Shown here one piece after another: positions 43,501 through 52,090 of a stretch of DNA of 64,000 nt. The position numbers and the translations under genes were made by a program. The notes under the pieces are model-generated. The model worked only from the letters and a program-made list of their open reading frames with translations, made no database searches and was not told the DNA's origin. Origin of the DNA: Flavobacterium gillisiae (GTDB taxonomy: Bacteria > Bacteroidota > Bacteroidia > Flavobacteriales > Flavobacteriaceae). The DNA is taken from positions 62,001 through 126,000 of the forward strand of contig NZ_FNRD01000001.1 of NCBI RefSeq assembly GCF_900107635.1, written 5' to 3'. Each line of letters opens with the position of its first letter. The stretch's first letter is position 1.

Positions 43501-43873
43501 ATTGTGTTGTGTCGTCTTCTTTTAGATTTGGTTCTGTTATTCTCGAAATTAATTTTTTCAAGATCATAGATGAAGACCAAAACAGGAATAATATAGTGAA
43601 GGCACTAGAAACAACAGAAGTCATATTGACCATTAAGGCGATATGTTCGTTGTCTGAGGCAAACATGGCGAAGAATGCACCAATCATTTGAAATAAAGGT
43701 GCTCCGGGGGGGTGACCAACTTCAAGCTTTGCAGCTGTGGCAATATATTCTCCACAATCCCAAAAACTCATTGTGGGTTCAACAGTAAGGGTATAAGTTA
43801 TTAATGCTATTACAAATGTAAACCAACCTATAATCGTATTCCATTTATTGAAATTGAATGGCGCCTTATTCAT
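40562..43873 (-). CDS. DUF2723 / GT117-type multi-spanning membrane protein
   Basis: 1103 residues. The first 330 hold about eight hydrophobic helices, with a GT-C-like acidic motif in MSFWDCGEYIATAAKLEVGHPPGAP. A large soluble part follows, more helices at about 560-680, then a soluble C-terminus whose last 130 residues look like TPR helices. DUF2723 proteins of Bacteroidota are classed as glycosyltransferase family 117 and are thought to work in protein O-glycosylation. Single gene. The family is certain; the reaction here is inferred. Confidence 0.88.
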   Translation of the reverse strand: MNKAPFNFNKWNTIIGWFTFVIALITYTLTVEPTMSFWDCGEYIATAAKLEVGHPPGAPLFQMIGAFFAMFASDNEHIALMVNMTSVVSSAFTILFLFWSSSMILKKLISRITEPNLKEDDTTQLNTNNAIVILGSSFVGALAYTFSDSFWFNAVEAEVYAMASLFISLLFWLGLRWEQDMDSPRGNRWLLIISLVIGLSFGVHFMALLTIPSIGLLYFFKHYKTVTVKNFIIANVVVISILLFIFKLLLPLTMSFFAGTEVFTVNSLGMPFDSGTILVTILLSAAFYFGLKYTNNKGLVTYNTLILCILFVLIGFSTWTMLPVRANANVIINENKPSDAREVLAYYNREQYGSNPLFYGPQYTEVFAGLDKNNPYLDKAPNYERNYKTGKYEIVNNFKNAVQNSDDNHKTILPRMWSTDHIANYMNFTNAPEFELNPDYPYEDDLAKYGIDASKLTEEDYNRAIGQLKNEIQKTVSEFRTAYAQKQIDNDGYVKFLKSYGDYLIIEKPSTVDNLSFMFEYQFGYMYVRYLMWNFVGRQNDNQGRYDSQDGNWISGIKFMDELHLGSQDNLPEDVLQNKGRNTYYFLPFLLGLIGLMYHANKDRKSFYVLLTLFLFTGIALKIYLNERPFEPRERDYALVGSFYVFAIWIGFGVYALYESAQKYLAPKIAGPIIIAASILAAPVLMASQNWDDHDRSGKYTATAMAKAYLNSCEPNAILFTIGDNDTFPLWYAQEIEHIRTDVKIVNTSLFMTDWYIDQMKTKTYEADPLPISFTHDQYVGDKLDYVVHIPKTESRWEIKDLMTFIKNPKSTVGMQNGQTIHFYPTNKIRIPVNKDAILKNKVVSPKYYDSIVPYIDIDIKGNALYKNRLMMLDIVANNNWKRPIFFSPGAFDDEDYLWMKDYLQLDGMVYKLVPVKTAIPKDGSPLDMGQIDSEKMYTNVMKWDWGNSDSDKIYHDPETRRESITYRTNLARLMDQLIAEKKFDKAKKIIDLAMTKMPLDKFGYYPLVEPFTKGYYQVGEKTKAQDLLNKLTAKYKDNLNYYSKLKSSEQSSLAVDIITDLERYRSLLQVMKENGDLNFYNKNRTVFNTYIEMFERFGREKE

Positions 43874-44060
43874 GTATTGAAATTTAGTTATATTTTAAGT
43901 TACAAAGAAAATGTTTTTTTATTTAAGGTAGGAAAGATTAGCGAAAATTTCTGTCAAACTATTTATTTAGGTAACATATTGGTTTTTAGTAATTTTCAAG
44001 ATGGCGAAGATGTTGATTGATTTTTTTTGCATTTTTTTTTAATAAAAAGTCCAAAAAAGT

Positions 44061-44091
44061 TTGCGCAAACTGAATTTTATTATAAATTTGC
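44061..44091 (+). promoter_or_regulatory. promoter of tRNA-Gln
   Basis: TTG at 44061-44063, 20 bases, then TAAATTTG at 44084-44091, 19 bases before the tRNA. Both elements match the consensus. Confidence 0.75.
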
Positions 44092-44110
44092 ACTCGCTTA
44101 GCAGCAATGA

Positions 44111-44181
44111 TGGTCTATGGTGTAATGGTAACACAACTGTTTTTGGTGCAGTCGTTCAAGGTTCGAGTCCTTGTAGACCAA
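44111..44181 (+). tRNA. tRNA-Gln (anticodon TTG)
   Basis: Acceptor stem TGGTCTA pairs with TAGACCA. The D-arm is GTGT..ACAC, the anticodon stem ACTGT/GCAGT encloses the loop TTTTGGT with anticodon TTG, and the T-arm is CAAGG TTCGAGT CCTTG. The discriminator is A and the CCA end is not encoded. 71 bases; a terminator follows two bases later. Confidence 0.96.
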
Positions 44182-44182
44182 C

Positions 44183-44215
44183 AAAAGCCTCTCAATTTTG
44201 AGAGGCTTTTTTTTT
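44183..44215 (+). terminator. terminator after tRNA-Gln
   Basis: AAAGCCTCTCAA and TTGAGAGGCTTT form a 12-bp stem with a 2-base loop, followed by a long T run. Confidence 0.92.
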
Positions 44216-44300
44216 GGAGTAAATTTAAAATGGTTGAAATCTATTTAAGTTCTGTTTTAAATTCGTTATTTTAAGATTGTATGATTAGGCAATAGCGATT

Positions 44301-45125
44301 TTATATCTTAAAGGTTATTATTGGTTTTACTGCATGATTTACTAAGTCTTCACTTATGCTTCCTGTAAAAAAATGAGCCAAGCCTGTTCTCCCGTGAGTA
44401 CATAGTCCTATTAAATCGGCATTTATCGAATTTGAAAAGTTAACGATTCCTTTTTCGATATTTACGTCATTGTAAATGTGGGCGGAATAATTAGTGATTT
44501 TGAAATCAGCGATGAAATCATTCATTATTTGTTCTGAAAGAGCAGTTGGTTTGAAACTATTAGGGGTGCAAATCATCACTAAGTTCAGTTTTGCGTCAAA
44601 TATTTTGCTAAACGCAATCATTTTTTTGAATGGTTTTTTTATTTCTTTCGAAAAATCAGATGCGAAAACGAAGTTTGCTCCTTTCAATTCGGTTGTGCCT
44701 TTTTTAATTACCAAGACTGGAACTTCTGATAGTCGAACTACTTTTTCGGTGTTGGATCCGATGAGTATTTCTTCGATTCCGGAAACGCCATGTGATCCCA
44801 TGATTATTAAATCTGTTTTGTTTTCCTTGCTAAAGGATAGAATCCCATCAAATGCTCTCTCAAATTTCACTTGTTCAGTTACTTGTATTCCTTTTAGGTA
44901 GTCTTTTTGTTTTAATTTTTGAAGTGTTTCATTTGCTTTTTCGATAAATAGTATCACTTCAGGGATACTAGTGGCTCCAGTTATTGCATCGTTCATTTGG
45001 GTTGGAATTTCCAGCATATGGAGTAGAAGTATTTCAGAATTGCTCTTTTTTGCAATTTGCGCGGCGACTTTTAATGCGTTCTCGGCATGAGCTGAAAAAT
45101 CGGTTGGAACTAAAATTCGTTTCAT
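44301..45125 (-). CDS. tandem universal stress protein
   Basis: 274 residues made of two UspA domains (about 1-145 and 150-274). The ATP-binding G-2x-G-9x-G(S/T) pattern is in MGSHGVSGIEEILIGSNTEKV (first part) and, in weaker form, CTHGRTGLAHFFTGSISEDL (second). The N-terminus MKRILVPTDFSAHAENAL is typical. Cytosolic and of unknown physiological trigger; stands alone between tRNA-Gln and the rimP operon. Confidence 0.93.
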   Translation of the reverse strand: MKRILVPTDFSAHAENALKVAAQIAKKSNSEILLLHMLEIPTQMNDAITGATSIPEVILFIEKANETLQKLKQKDYLKGIQVTEQVKFERAFDGILSFSKENKTDLIIMGSHGVSGIEEILIGSNTEKVVRLSEVPVLVIKKGTTELKGANFVFASDFSKEIKKPFKKMIAFSKIFDAKLNLVMICTPNSFKPTALSEQIMNDFIADFKITNYSAHIYNDVNIEKGIVNFSNSINADLIGLCTHGRTGLAHFFTGSISEDLVNHAVKPIITFKI

Positions 45126-45229
45126 AATTAGAGAGATTAAATTATGGGAAAAATCGGTATTTTAATGCTTCTATAAAGATAAGAAATATTTTTACGGCAC
45201 GCAATCAATTCGATTTATAAAAAAAACAC

Positions 45230-45237
45230 TATATTTG
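45230..45237 (+). promoter_or_regulatory. -7 promoter element of rimP-nusA-infB
   Basis: TATATTTG matches TAnnTTTG. Start expected near 45244, so the leader is about 57 bases and contains the terminator-like hairpin at 45266-45292. Confidence 0.7.
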
Positions 45238-45265
45238 CACCGTTATTTATTAAAATCTAGATAAT

Positions 45266-45292
45266 GAGGGGACTAAATGTCCCCTCTTTTTA
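45266..45292 (+). terminator. terminator-like hairpin in the rimP-nusA-infB leader (candidate attenuator)
   Basis: GAGGGGAC (45266-45273), loop TAAAT, GTCCCCTC (45279-45286), then TTTTTAT. The 8-bp GC-rich stem and T run are those of an intrinsic terminator, yet it lies after the operon promoter and only 14 bases before the rimP start. The upstream gene is on the other strand, so no transcript from the left needs it. Confidence 0.8.
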
Positions 45293-45300
45293 TAAAAAAT

Positions 45301-45765
45301 ATGACATTTAAAGAAAAAGTAAATTTATTGTTGACTGAAGCTCTTGTAGAAAAGCCATCGCTTTTCTTGATAGACCTTACTATCACTGACGCTTTTAAAG
45401 TTATTATAACTTTAGACGATGACAATGGTGTGGTGTTGCAGGATTGTATTGACATCAGTCGCGCAATAGATGCAAGTTTAGACAGAGAAGAGCAGGATTA
45501 TTCTATGGAGGTAGCCTCAGCAGGGGTTTCTTCGCCATTGAAGAAGATTAGACAATACAAGAAAAATATAGGTAGAACGTTGATTGTGAAAACTAATACA
45601 GAAAATATCGAAGCAGAATTAGTGGAAGCTAATGATGATTTTGTAATTTTGTCGTGGAAAGCAAGAGAACCTAAAAAGATAGGTAAAGGTAAAGAGACTG
45701 TTGAAAAGACGCTACAAATCCCTTACGCAGATATAAAAGAAGCAATTGTTACAGTAACATTTTAA
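45301..45765 (+). CDS. rimP: ribosome maturation factor RimP
   Basis: 154 residues. Needed for 30S subunit maturation. Family core: [32 protein letters not shown] (start and end visible) and [18 protein letters not shown]. The ATG at 45301 ([10 protein letters not shown]) is chosen; an upstream start at 45277 would read through the terminator hairpin. First gene of rimP-nusA-infB, 13 bases before nusA. Confidence 0.95.
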   Translation: MTFKEKVNLLLTEALVEKPSLFLIDLTITDAFKVIITLDDDNGVVLQDCIDISRAIDASLDREEQDYSMEVASAGVSSPLKKIRQYKKNIGRTLIVKTNTENIEAELVEANDDFVILSWKAREPKKIGKGKETVEKTLQIPYADIKEAIVTVTF

Positions 45766-45778
45766 TTAAAGAATTCGC

Positions 45779-47032
45779 ATGGAAAATTTAGCATTAATCG
45801 ATTCATTCTCAGAGTTTAAAGATGATAAACTTATTGATCGTGTAACGCTTATGGCAATTTTGGAAGATGTATTTAGAAATGCATTGAAGAAAAAGTATGG
45901 TTCAGACGATAATTTCGATATCATTATAAATCCTGATAAAGGAGATATGGAAATTTGGAGACGAAGAGTTATTGTTGCGGACGAAGATTTAGATTTTGAA
46001 AACGAAGAAATTACTTTAACAGAGGCAAGAAGAATTGAAGCTGACTTTGAAATTGGTGAAGAAGTTTCTGAAGAGGTGAAATTGATAGACTTAGGAAGAA
46101 GAGCTATTTTGGCTTTACGCCAAAACCTTATTTCTAAAATACATGAACACGACAATACAAATCTTTACAAGCAATTTAAAGATTTAATTGGAGAGATTTA
46201 TACTGCCGAAGTACATCATGTAAGACCTAGAGTTGTTATTTTAGTGGATGATGAAGGGAATGAAATTGTTTTGCCAAAAGAGAAACAAATTCCATCTGAT
46301 TTTTTCCGCAAAGGAGATAATGTTCGTGGAATTATTGAAAGCGTTGAATTAAAAGGGAACAAACCTCAAATTATTATGTCTAGAACTTCTGAGAAGTTTT
46401 TAGAAAAATTGTTTGAACAAGAAATTCCTGAAGTTTTTGACGGTTTGATTATGGTTAAAAATGTAGTAAGAATTCCAGGTGAGAAAGCAAAAGTAGCTGT
46501 AGAAACTTACGACGATAGAATTGACCCTGTAGGTGCCTGTGTAGGTATGAAAGGATCACGTATTCATGGAATTGTTCGTGAATTAGGAAATGAAAATATA
46601 GATGTTATTAATTTTACAAGTAACATTCAATTATATATTACAAGAGCGCTAAGTCCTGCAAAAGTATCTTCTATTAAGATAAATGAAGAAACTAAAAGAG
46701 CAGAGGTTTTCTTGAAATTAGAAGAAGTTTCAAAAGCGATTGGTAGAGGTGGACACAACATTAGATTAGCGGGTCTTTTGACTGGTTATGAGTTAGATGT
46801 TATACGTGAAGGCGATGTTGCTGGTGCAACTGCTGATGAAGATGATGTTGAATTAACAGAATTTTCAGATGAAATCGAAAGCTGGGTTATTGAAGAATTT
46901 GCAAAAATTGGGTTGGATACAGCAAAAAGTATCTTAAAGCAAGAAGTAGAGGATTTAGTAAGAAGAACAGACCTAGAAGAGGAAACGATTCTAGATGTAA
47001 TGAGAATATTGAAAGAAGAATTTGACAGTTAG
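45779..47032 (+). CDS. nusA: transcription termination/antitermination protein NusA
   Basis: 417 residues: N-terminal RNA polymerase-binding domain (about 1-130), an S1 domain (about 135-200), and two KH domains (about 230-345) containing DPVGACVGMKGSRI and AIGRGGHNIRLA. A short C-terminal acidic part follows. NusA promotes pausing and termination at hairpins, so the terminator-like leader of its own operon is a possible feedback target. Confidence 0.97.
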   Translation: MENLALIDSFSEFKDDKLIDRVTLMAILEDVFRNALKKKYGSDDNFDIIINPDKGDMEIWRRRVIVADEDLDFENEEITLTEARRIEADFEIGEEVSEEVKLIDLGRRAILALRQNLISKIHEHDNTNLYKQFKDLIGEIYTAEVHHVRPRVVILVDDEGNEIVLPKEKQIPSDFFRKGDNVRGIIESVELKGNKPQIIMSRTSEKFLEKLFEQEIPEVFDGLIMVKNVVRIPGEKAKVAVETYDDRIDPVGACVGMKGSRIHGIVRELGNENIDVINFTSNIQLYITRALSPAKVSSIKINEETKRAEVFLKLEEVSKAIGRGGHNIRLAGLLTGYELDVIREGDVAGATADEDDVELTEFSDEIESWVIEEFAKIGLDTAKSILKQEVEDLVRRTDLEEETILDVMRILKEEFDS

Positions 47033-47059
47033 TCAATAGATCTTCAACGATAAACATGC

Positions 47060-47109
47060 CGCTTTACAATTGATTCTTACTCGGTAGATATCGAGTTGGG
47101 AGTAAAGCG
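47060..47109 (+). promoter_or_regulatory. two-tier hairpin between nusA and infB
   Basis: Outer arms CGCTTTAC (47060-47067) and GTAAAGCG (47102-47109) enclose inner arms ACTCG (47079-47083) and CGAGT (47092-47096). The whole is a candidate structured element in the 112-base gap. No T run, so not a terminator. Confidence 0.5.
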
Positions 47110-47144
47110 AGGAATAACAAAAAAGGTAATAATAAAAAGGTTTT

Positions 47145-50033
47145 ATGTCTGAAGAGAGAATTATTAGAATAAACAAAGTTTTAAGGGAATTGAATATTTC
47201 TTTGGAAAGAGCTGTGGATTATCTAAAAGATAAAGGGATTGCTATTGAAGCAAATCCAAACACAAAAATTTCTGATGATGTATACAATGTCTTGTGCGGT
47301 CAATTTGCGGGTGACAGAGGTAAAAAAGAGGCTTCAAAAGAAGTAGGAGAAGAGAAAAGGAAAGAGAAAGAGGCTTTACGTGTTGAGAGAGAGAAAGAAA
47401 TCGAAGATAAGCGTAAGCATGATGAAGAGATTCTTAAACAACAACAAGAAGTTATAAAAGCGAGAGCTGTTATAGCGGGACCTGTTCAAGTAGGGAAAAT
47501 TGATCTTAATCCTAAAAAAGCTGCTGCCGCTGTTCCAGCGCCAGTTACGCCAACTCCTCCGGCGCCTCCTGTTGTTGCTGAAAAAATTGAAGCACCTAAA
47601 GCTAAAACTTCGACAGAAAAACCAGTTGAAAAAGAAGTGGTTCAGGAGAAAGTAGTTGTAGACAAAAAAGAGGTGAAACCTGTTGTCGAAACTAAAGAAC
47701 CGGTTAAGGAACCAGTAAAAGAAGAGAAAAAAGTTGTTGTTTCGGAAGAAAAAGTGGCTCCAAAAACGGACGAAGCTCCAGTTGAGGAAGCTATTACAAC
47801 TCAATATCAGAAATTATCGGGGACAAAATTAACAGGACAAACAATTGATTTGTCTCAGTTTAATAAACCGAAAAAGAAAAAAGAAGAGCCTAAAATCACT
47901 CCAAATAAGCCAGGCGCAGCCGGTGCTGCTGGAGCGGCTAATAAAAATAAACGTAAAAGAATTGCTCCTAAACCGGGCACGCCGAGACCTCCTGGAGTTC
48001 CTGGTGCACCAAATCCTAATAAGATTACACCAAATGTTGGTGGTGGTGGTTTTAATGCGAATAGAAGTTCAAGACCTGGATTTGTAAGAGGAAACAGACC
48101 GGCTATTGTAGCAAAAGTTGAGCCTACAGAAGAGGAAGTAAAAAACCAAATTCGTGAAACTTTAGAGAAACTTCAAGGTAAAAAAGGAGGGAAATCTAAA
48201 GCGGCTAAATACAGAAGAGACAAAAGAGATACGCACCGTCAAAAATCTGATGAAGAGCAAAGAGCAATTGACGAAGGAAGTAAAACCATTAAGGTTACTG
48301 AGTTCGTAACTGTTGGTGAAATTGCGATCATGATGGATGTGCCAATTACTAAAGTTATTGGTACTTGTATGTCGCTTGGAATCATGGTTACCATGAATCA
48401 GCGTCTTGATGCAGAAACATTGACAATTGTTGCTGATGAATTTGGTTATGAAGTTGAATTCATAACTGTTGATATTGAAGAAGCTATAGCAGTTGTTGAA
48501 GATAAAGAAGAAGATTTAGTTTTCAGAGCGCCTATCGTTACTGTAATGGGTCACGTCGATCACGGTAAAACATCGTTACTGGATTATATTCGTAAGGAAA
48601 ATGTTATCGCTGGTGAATCTGGAGGTATTACACAGCATATTGGTGCATACGGAGTAACTTTAGATAATGGTCAAAAAATTGCTTTCTTAGATACACCGGG
48701 TCACGAGGCGTTTACCGCTATGCGTGCACGTGGTGCTCAAGTGACAGATATTGCTATTATTGTAATTGCTGCAGATGATGATATCATGCCACAAACAAAA
48801 GAGGCGATAAGCCATGCTCAAGCAGCAGGTGTGCCAATTATATTTGCAATCAATAAGGTCGATAAGCCAAATGCAAATCCTGAAAAAATTAAGGAGAAAT
48901 TAGCAGGTATGAATTTACTTGTAGAAGACTGGGGTGGTAAATTCCAATCTCATGATATCTCTGCAAAAGTAGGAACAGGTGTAAAAGAATTATTGGAAAA
49001 AGTTTTACTAGAAGCTGAAGTTTTAGATTTGAAATCGAATCCAAATAAAGCGGCTCAAGGAACTGTTGTTGAAGCCTTTTTAGATAAAGGAAAAGGATAT
49101 GTATCTACTATATTAGTACAACATGGTACTCTTAAGGTTGGGGATTATATGTTAGCTGGTAAGCATCATGGTAAAATTAAAGCCATGCATGATGAAAGAG
49201 GTAATATTGTTACTGTAGCAGGTCCTTCTACTCCAGTATCTGTATTAGGTCTAGATGGTGCGGCAACAGCTGGTGACAAGTTCAATATTTTTGAAGACGA
49301 AAAAGAAGCAAAACAAATTGCATCAAAACGTTCTCAATTGATGCGTGAACAATCAGTTCGTACACAACGTCATATTACATTGGATGAAATTGGACGTAGA
49401 ATTGCATTAGGTCAATTTAAAGAATTGAACGTAATCCTTAAAGGAGATGTTGATGGTTCTGTTGAAGCATTGTCTGATTCGTTCTCTAAATTATCTACTG
49501 AAGAAATTCAAATTAACATTATACATAAAGGTGTTGGAGCGATTACTGAAACTGACGTTATGTTGGCTTCTGCTTCAGATGCAATCATTATCGGATTTAA
49601 CGTTCGTCCTGCAGGTAATGCGAGACAACTTGCTGATAAAGAAGAAATCGATATCCGTTACTACTCTATTATCTATGCAGCAATCGATGACTTGAAAGAT
49701 GCAATGGAAGGAATGCTTGCTCCTGAGATGAAGGAAGAAGTTCTGGGTACTGCTGAAATTAGAGAGATATTTAAAATCTCTAAAGTTGGATCTATTGCAG
49801 GTTGTATGGTTATGGATGGTAAAATAGCTAGAAATGCTAAGATCAGAATTATTCGTGAAGGTGTTGTGGTTCATGCAGGTGAGCTTAGTGCTTTGAAACG
49901 TTTCAAGGACGATGTTAAAGAAGTAGCTAAAGGATATGATTGTGGTATCCAAATTAAAGGATACAATGACATTGAAGAAAGAGATGTTATTGAAGCATAC
50001 CATGAGGTAGCAATCAAAAAGAAATTGAAATAA
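47145..50033 (+). CDS. infB: translation initiation factor IF-2
   Basis: 962 residues. The N-terminal IF2-N domain (about 1-55) is followed by a long linker (60-370) rich in Lys, Glu, Pro, Val and Ala and a basic RRDKRDTHRQ stretch. The GTPase core has G1 VTVMGHVDHGKTS (about 465), switch II FLDTPGHEAF and G4 NKVDKP; the C-terminal domains bind fMet-tRNA. GTP-driven joining of subunits. Last gene of the operon, closed by the terminator at 50056. Confidence 0.98.
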   Translation: MSEERIIRINKVLRELNISLERAVDYLKDKGIAIEANPNTKISDDVYNVLCGQFAGDRGKKEASKEVGEEKRKEKEALRVEREKEIEDKRKHDEEILKQQQEVIKARAVIAGPVQVGKIDLNPKKAAAAVPAPVTPTPPAPPVVAEKIEAPKAKTSTEKPVEKEVVQEKVVVDKKEVKPVVETKEPVKEPVKEEKKVVVSEEKVAPKTDEAPVEEAITTQYQKLSGTKLTGQTIDLSQFNKPKKKKEEPKITPNKPGAAGAAGAANKNKRKRIAPKPGTPRPPGVPGAPNPNKITPNVGGGGFNANRSSRPGFVRGNRPAIVAKVEPTEEEVKNQIRETLEKLQGKKGGKSKAAKYRRDKRDTHRQKSDEEQRAIDEGSKTIKVTEFVTVGEIAIMMDVPITKVIGTCMSLGIMVTMNQRLDAETLTIVADEFGYEVEFITVDIEEAIAVVEDKEEDLVFRAPIVTVMGHVDHGKTSLLDYIRKENVIAGESGGITQHIGAYGVTLDNGQKIAFLDTPGHEAFTAMRARGAQVTDIAIIVIAADDDIMPQTKEAISHAQAAGVPIIFAINKVDKPNANPEKIKEKLAGMNLLVEDWGGKFQSHDISAKVGTGVKELLEKVLLEAEVLDLKSNPNKAAQGTVVEAFLDKGKGYVSTILVQHGTLKVGDYMLAGKHHGKIKAMHDERGNIVTVAGPSTPVSVLGLDGAATAGDKFNIFEDEKEAKQIASKRSQLMREQSVRTQRHITLDEIGRRIALGQFKELNVILKGDVDGSVEALSDSFSKLSTEEIQINIIHKGVGAITETDVMLASASDAIIIGFNVRPAGNARQLADKEEIDIRYYSIIYAAIDDLKDAMEGMLAPEMKEEVLGTAEIREIFKISKVGSIAGCMVMDGKIARNAKIRIIREGVVVHAGELSALKRFKDDVKEVAKGYDCGIQIKGYNDIEERDVIEAYHEVAIKKKLK

Positions 50034-50055
50034 AATTTAATTTTCTACATATTAA

Positions 50056-50085
50056 AAAAATCCCGATTCGTCGGGATTTTTTTTT
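50056..50085 (+). terminator. terminator of rimP-nusA-infB
   Basis: AAAAATCCCGA, loop TTCG, TCGGGATTTTT with a further T run. It ends the operon 22 bases after the infB stop. Confidence 0.92.
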
Positions 50086-50125
50086 GTTATATATTTACAA
50101 GTATAGTAATAAAAAATTGTAGGAG

Positions 50126-50548
50126 GAGCTGGGACTTAACTTCTAAAACTATGGGGTGAGAAATAACGATGCTGCTTTAAGACGTTGGATGAATGTTGAC
50201 CCGTTATCGGAACTTCACGACGTTTTTTACCGTATTCTTACGCTCTTAATAAGGCAGTATATTTTGTTGACCCTCTAGGGATATGATCTAGGATTATTAA
50301 CTTATGGTGGTTATATGTCAACTAGTAGTGTAATTTTGGATTTAGCTACTAACGCAAATAATGGGAATTTGAGAGTCGAGAAATTTGCTGCTAAGGCGGT
50401 AATGAAAATTATTCATGAGGGAGGAGGTGCTTCTTTCAATTCTTTAGGAGTTCCTATAGTTAAAAAGCTTCTGAATATACAAACAAAGGCAGTAGATAAG
50501 TCTTTAGATTTAATGAGACAAACAAAAATAGGACAATCTAGAAAATAA
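50126..50548 (+). pseudogene. decayed C-terminal end of an Rhs-repeat protein with toxin-like tail
   Basis: Reading across frames gives GLNF*NYGVRNNDAALRRWM, then NVDPLSE, then, after a frameshift, LPYSYALNKAVYFVDPLG. That is the RHS-core end pattern (YGARxYDxxxGRWxxxDPL ... YxYxxNNPxxxxDPxG) where polymorphic toxin tails join. After another frameshift the frame YDLGLLTYGGYM leads into a 77-residue tail (50315-50548) with no recognised motif. One stop, at least two frameshifts and no upstream Rhs body show a remnant. It sits between infB and the SPOR gene, where related genomes (from memory) have nothing. Confidence 0.75.
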
Positions 50549-50554
50549 CTGATT

Positions 50555-50737
50555 ATGAGTGATTATATTTTTTTAATCGTATTGATAATACTATTAATAT
50601 TATATCTCTTTTTTTTTAAAGTAAAATTGATGAAGTGGGAAGAAAGAGACTCTGTTGAAAAATCTTATTCAAATAGGCTAACAGCGATTTTAGTTGCTGG
50701 AATTCTTTTGTGGATATATAAAATTATGAAATCTTAA
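50555..50737 (+). CDS. small membrane protein, possible orphan immunity protein
   Basis: 60 residues with two hydrophobic segments (about 2-22 and 44-57) around a charged KLMKWEERDSVEKSYS linker. No family recognised. It begins six bases after the Rhs tail remnant, the place where the immunity gene of an Rhs toxin usually lies, hence the suggestion. Short length and lack of homology knowledge keep this tentative. Confidence 0.5.
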   Translation: MSDYIFLIVLIILLILYLFFFKVKLMKWEERDSVEKSYSNRLTAILVAGILLWIYKIMKS

Positions 50738-50774
50738 TTATATATTTATTGAAATTAAGAACAAAAAATACCAG

Positions 50775-50813
50775 ATCGCGCGGATATGCCGACAACGATA
50801 ACGTAGATTTGAA
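50775..50813. repeat. dispersed repeat, copy 1 (Rhs-region repeat)
   Basis: ATCGCGCGGATATGCCGACA followed by ACGATAACG. The same core occurs at 52017-52055 and 52428-52462, always on this side of the accessory patch. The rest of 50738-51037 is non-coding and more GC-rich than its surroundings (for example TGCAAGCGTCCCGCTTG), suggesting foreign or remnant DNA. Confidence 0.6.
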
Positions 50814-51037
50814 ATTCCATGCTGGTGCAAGCGTCCCGCTTGTACTCACAAACATTCGCATCACCGGCTATTCGAAGAGTTCTAATTAATTAACAAAAGA
50901 CGTTCTTAAAAGTCGGGATGCGTGCGAATGTCTCCTTACTTCGCGCCCACAGCAGGTCGTTACCTATAAACCTATCTTTATTATTAATACTGCCTAAAGA
51001 ACCTTGAGCTATCTATGCAATCTGTAAGTAACTAACT

Positions 51038-51859
51038 ATGAAAATTAATCAAAAAAAAGCCTTGTTTTATATTTGTGTCCTTTTTAGTATAACAAGTTGT
51101 GGTCAAGATAACCGTTATGTAAATTATTACAAAGGAACAGAAGCGTACGAACTAGCAAAAGCAATTGATAACGCTGACTTGAGAAAGATAGAAGTTTTGG
51201 TAAAAGGAACCCCAAATCTTTTAAATTCTTTTTCTACTTCACCAGAAGGTGCTACAATTCTAGATTTATGTATTGATGTAGAAAAGATAGAATCATTAAA
51301 AAAAATTCTTGAACTTGGAGCAAATGCAAATGCAAAACAAAAGTATGGTAAAAGAAGTGCCTTGATGAATGCGTGTAAAGTTTTTTACGGAGATGGAAAA
51401 CAGCCTTGGAAAACCGACACCCGTTATGCCGGATTATTAATTAAATATGGCGCCGATGTCAATTATACGATAGATAATGATTTTGAAGATAAAAATCAAA
51501 TTCATCACCTTGCTGGATCACCAATTATTGAAGCTTCAAGTTTGGATTTAGAGATAATAAAATTATTGATAAAAAATGGGGCCGATTATAATAAAAGAGT
51601 TAATGGTGAGTTGCCCTTTGGACATGTTTTATATAGCGGAAAATTTGAAAACATGTATTATTTTATTGATAGTCTTGAAATTAGAGTGCACGAACCACTA
51701 TATATATCTAAAAATGGAAAACAAAAATATATACAAGATTTTATCCGGCAATATTTTAAATATGAAATCGATTCTGAAGGCTATATCAAAACACAAATAC
51801 TCATCAAAAAACTAGAGAAAATTGGTGTGGATTTTAAAAATTATAAATATCAAGAGTAG
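51038..51859 (+). CDS. ankyrin-repeat lipoprotein, possible immunity-type protein
   Basis: 273 residues. The signal peptide ends in a lipobox, SITSC (Cys about 22). Ankyrin-like repeats follow: ADLRKIEVLVKGTPNLLN, IESLKKILELGANANAK, YAGLLIKYGADVNYT and LEIIKLLIKNGADYNKR. The last 75 residues are outside the repeats. It faces the periplasm or outer membrane. Ankyrin proteins often serve as immunity partners in Rhs/polymorphic toxin loci, and it lies next to an Rhs remnant, but no direct evidence ties the two. Confidence 0.75.
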   Translation: MKINQKKALFYICVLFSITSCGQDNRYVNYYKGTEAYELAKAIDNADLRKIEVLVKGTPNLLNSFSTSPEGATILDLCIDVEKIESLKKILELGANANAKQKYGKRSALMNACKVFYGDGKQPWKTDTRYAGLLIKYGADVNYTIDNDFEDKNQIHHLAGSPIIEASSLDLEIIKLLIKNGADYNKRVNGELPFGHVLYSGKFENMYYFIDSLEIRVHEPLYISKNGKQKYIQDFIRQYFKYEIDSEGYIKTQILIKKLEKIGVDFKNYKYQE

Positions 51860-52090
51860 GAATAGTAGTAATTGTTTTTCTAACTAGCTCCCTGAAGTAT
51901 TCCATAAAAAACAATTGGTGCTCGTTTGTCTTCGTATCTGGTGTTTGACTGCGTCGAGTACCTATTTGAATTGAAAAGGCAAATAGTAGCGTTTGCAACG
52001 CGGTAAGTTAACATCAATCGTGCGGATATGGCGACAACGATAGCGCTGATTTGCAATCTGTGCCCTCGTACAGACGTAATACAAACGAAA

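Noticed and set aside
47376..47804. Minus-strand frame of 142 codons rich in Phe and Asn
   Set aside because: It mirrors the Lys/Glu-rich linker of IF-2 and has no independent support.
50315..50548. Independent small gene of 77 codons
   Set aside because: The frame continues upstream (YDLGLLTYGGYM) into the Rhs end, so it is better read as the tail of the decayed Rhs protein.
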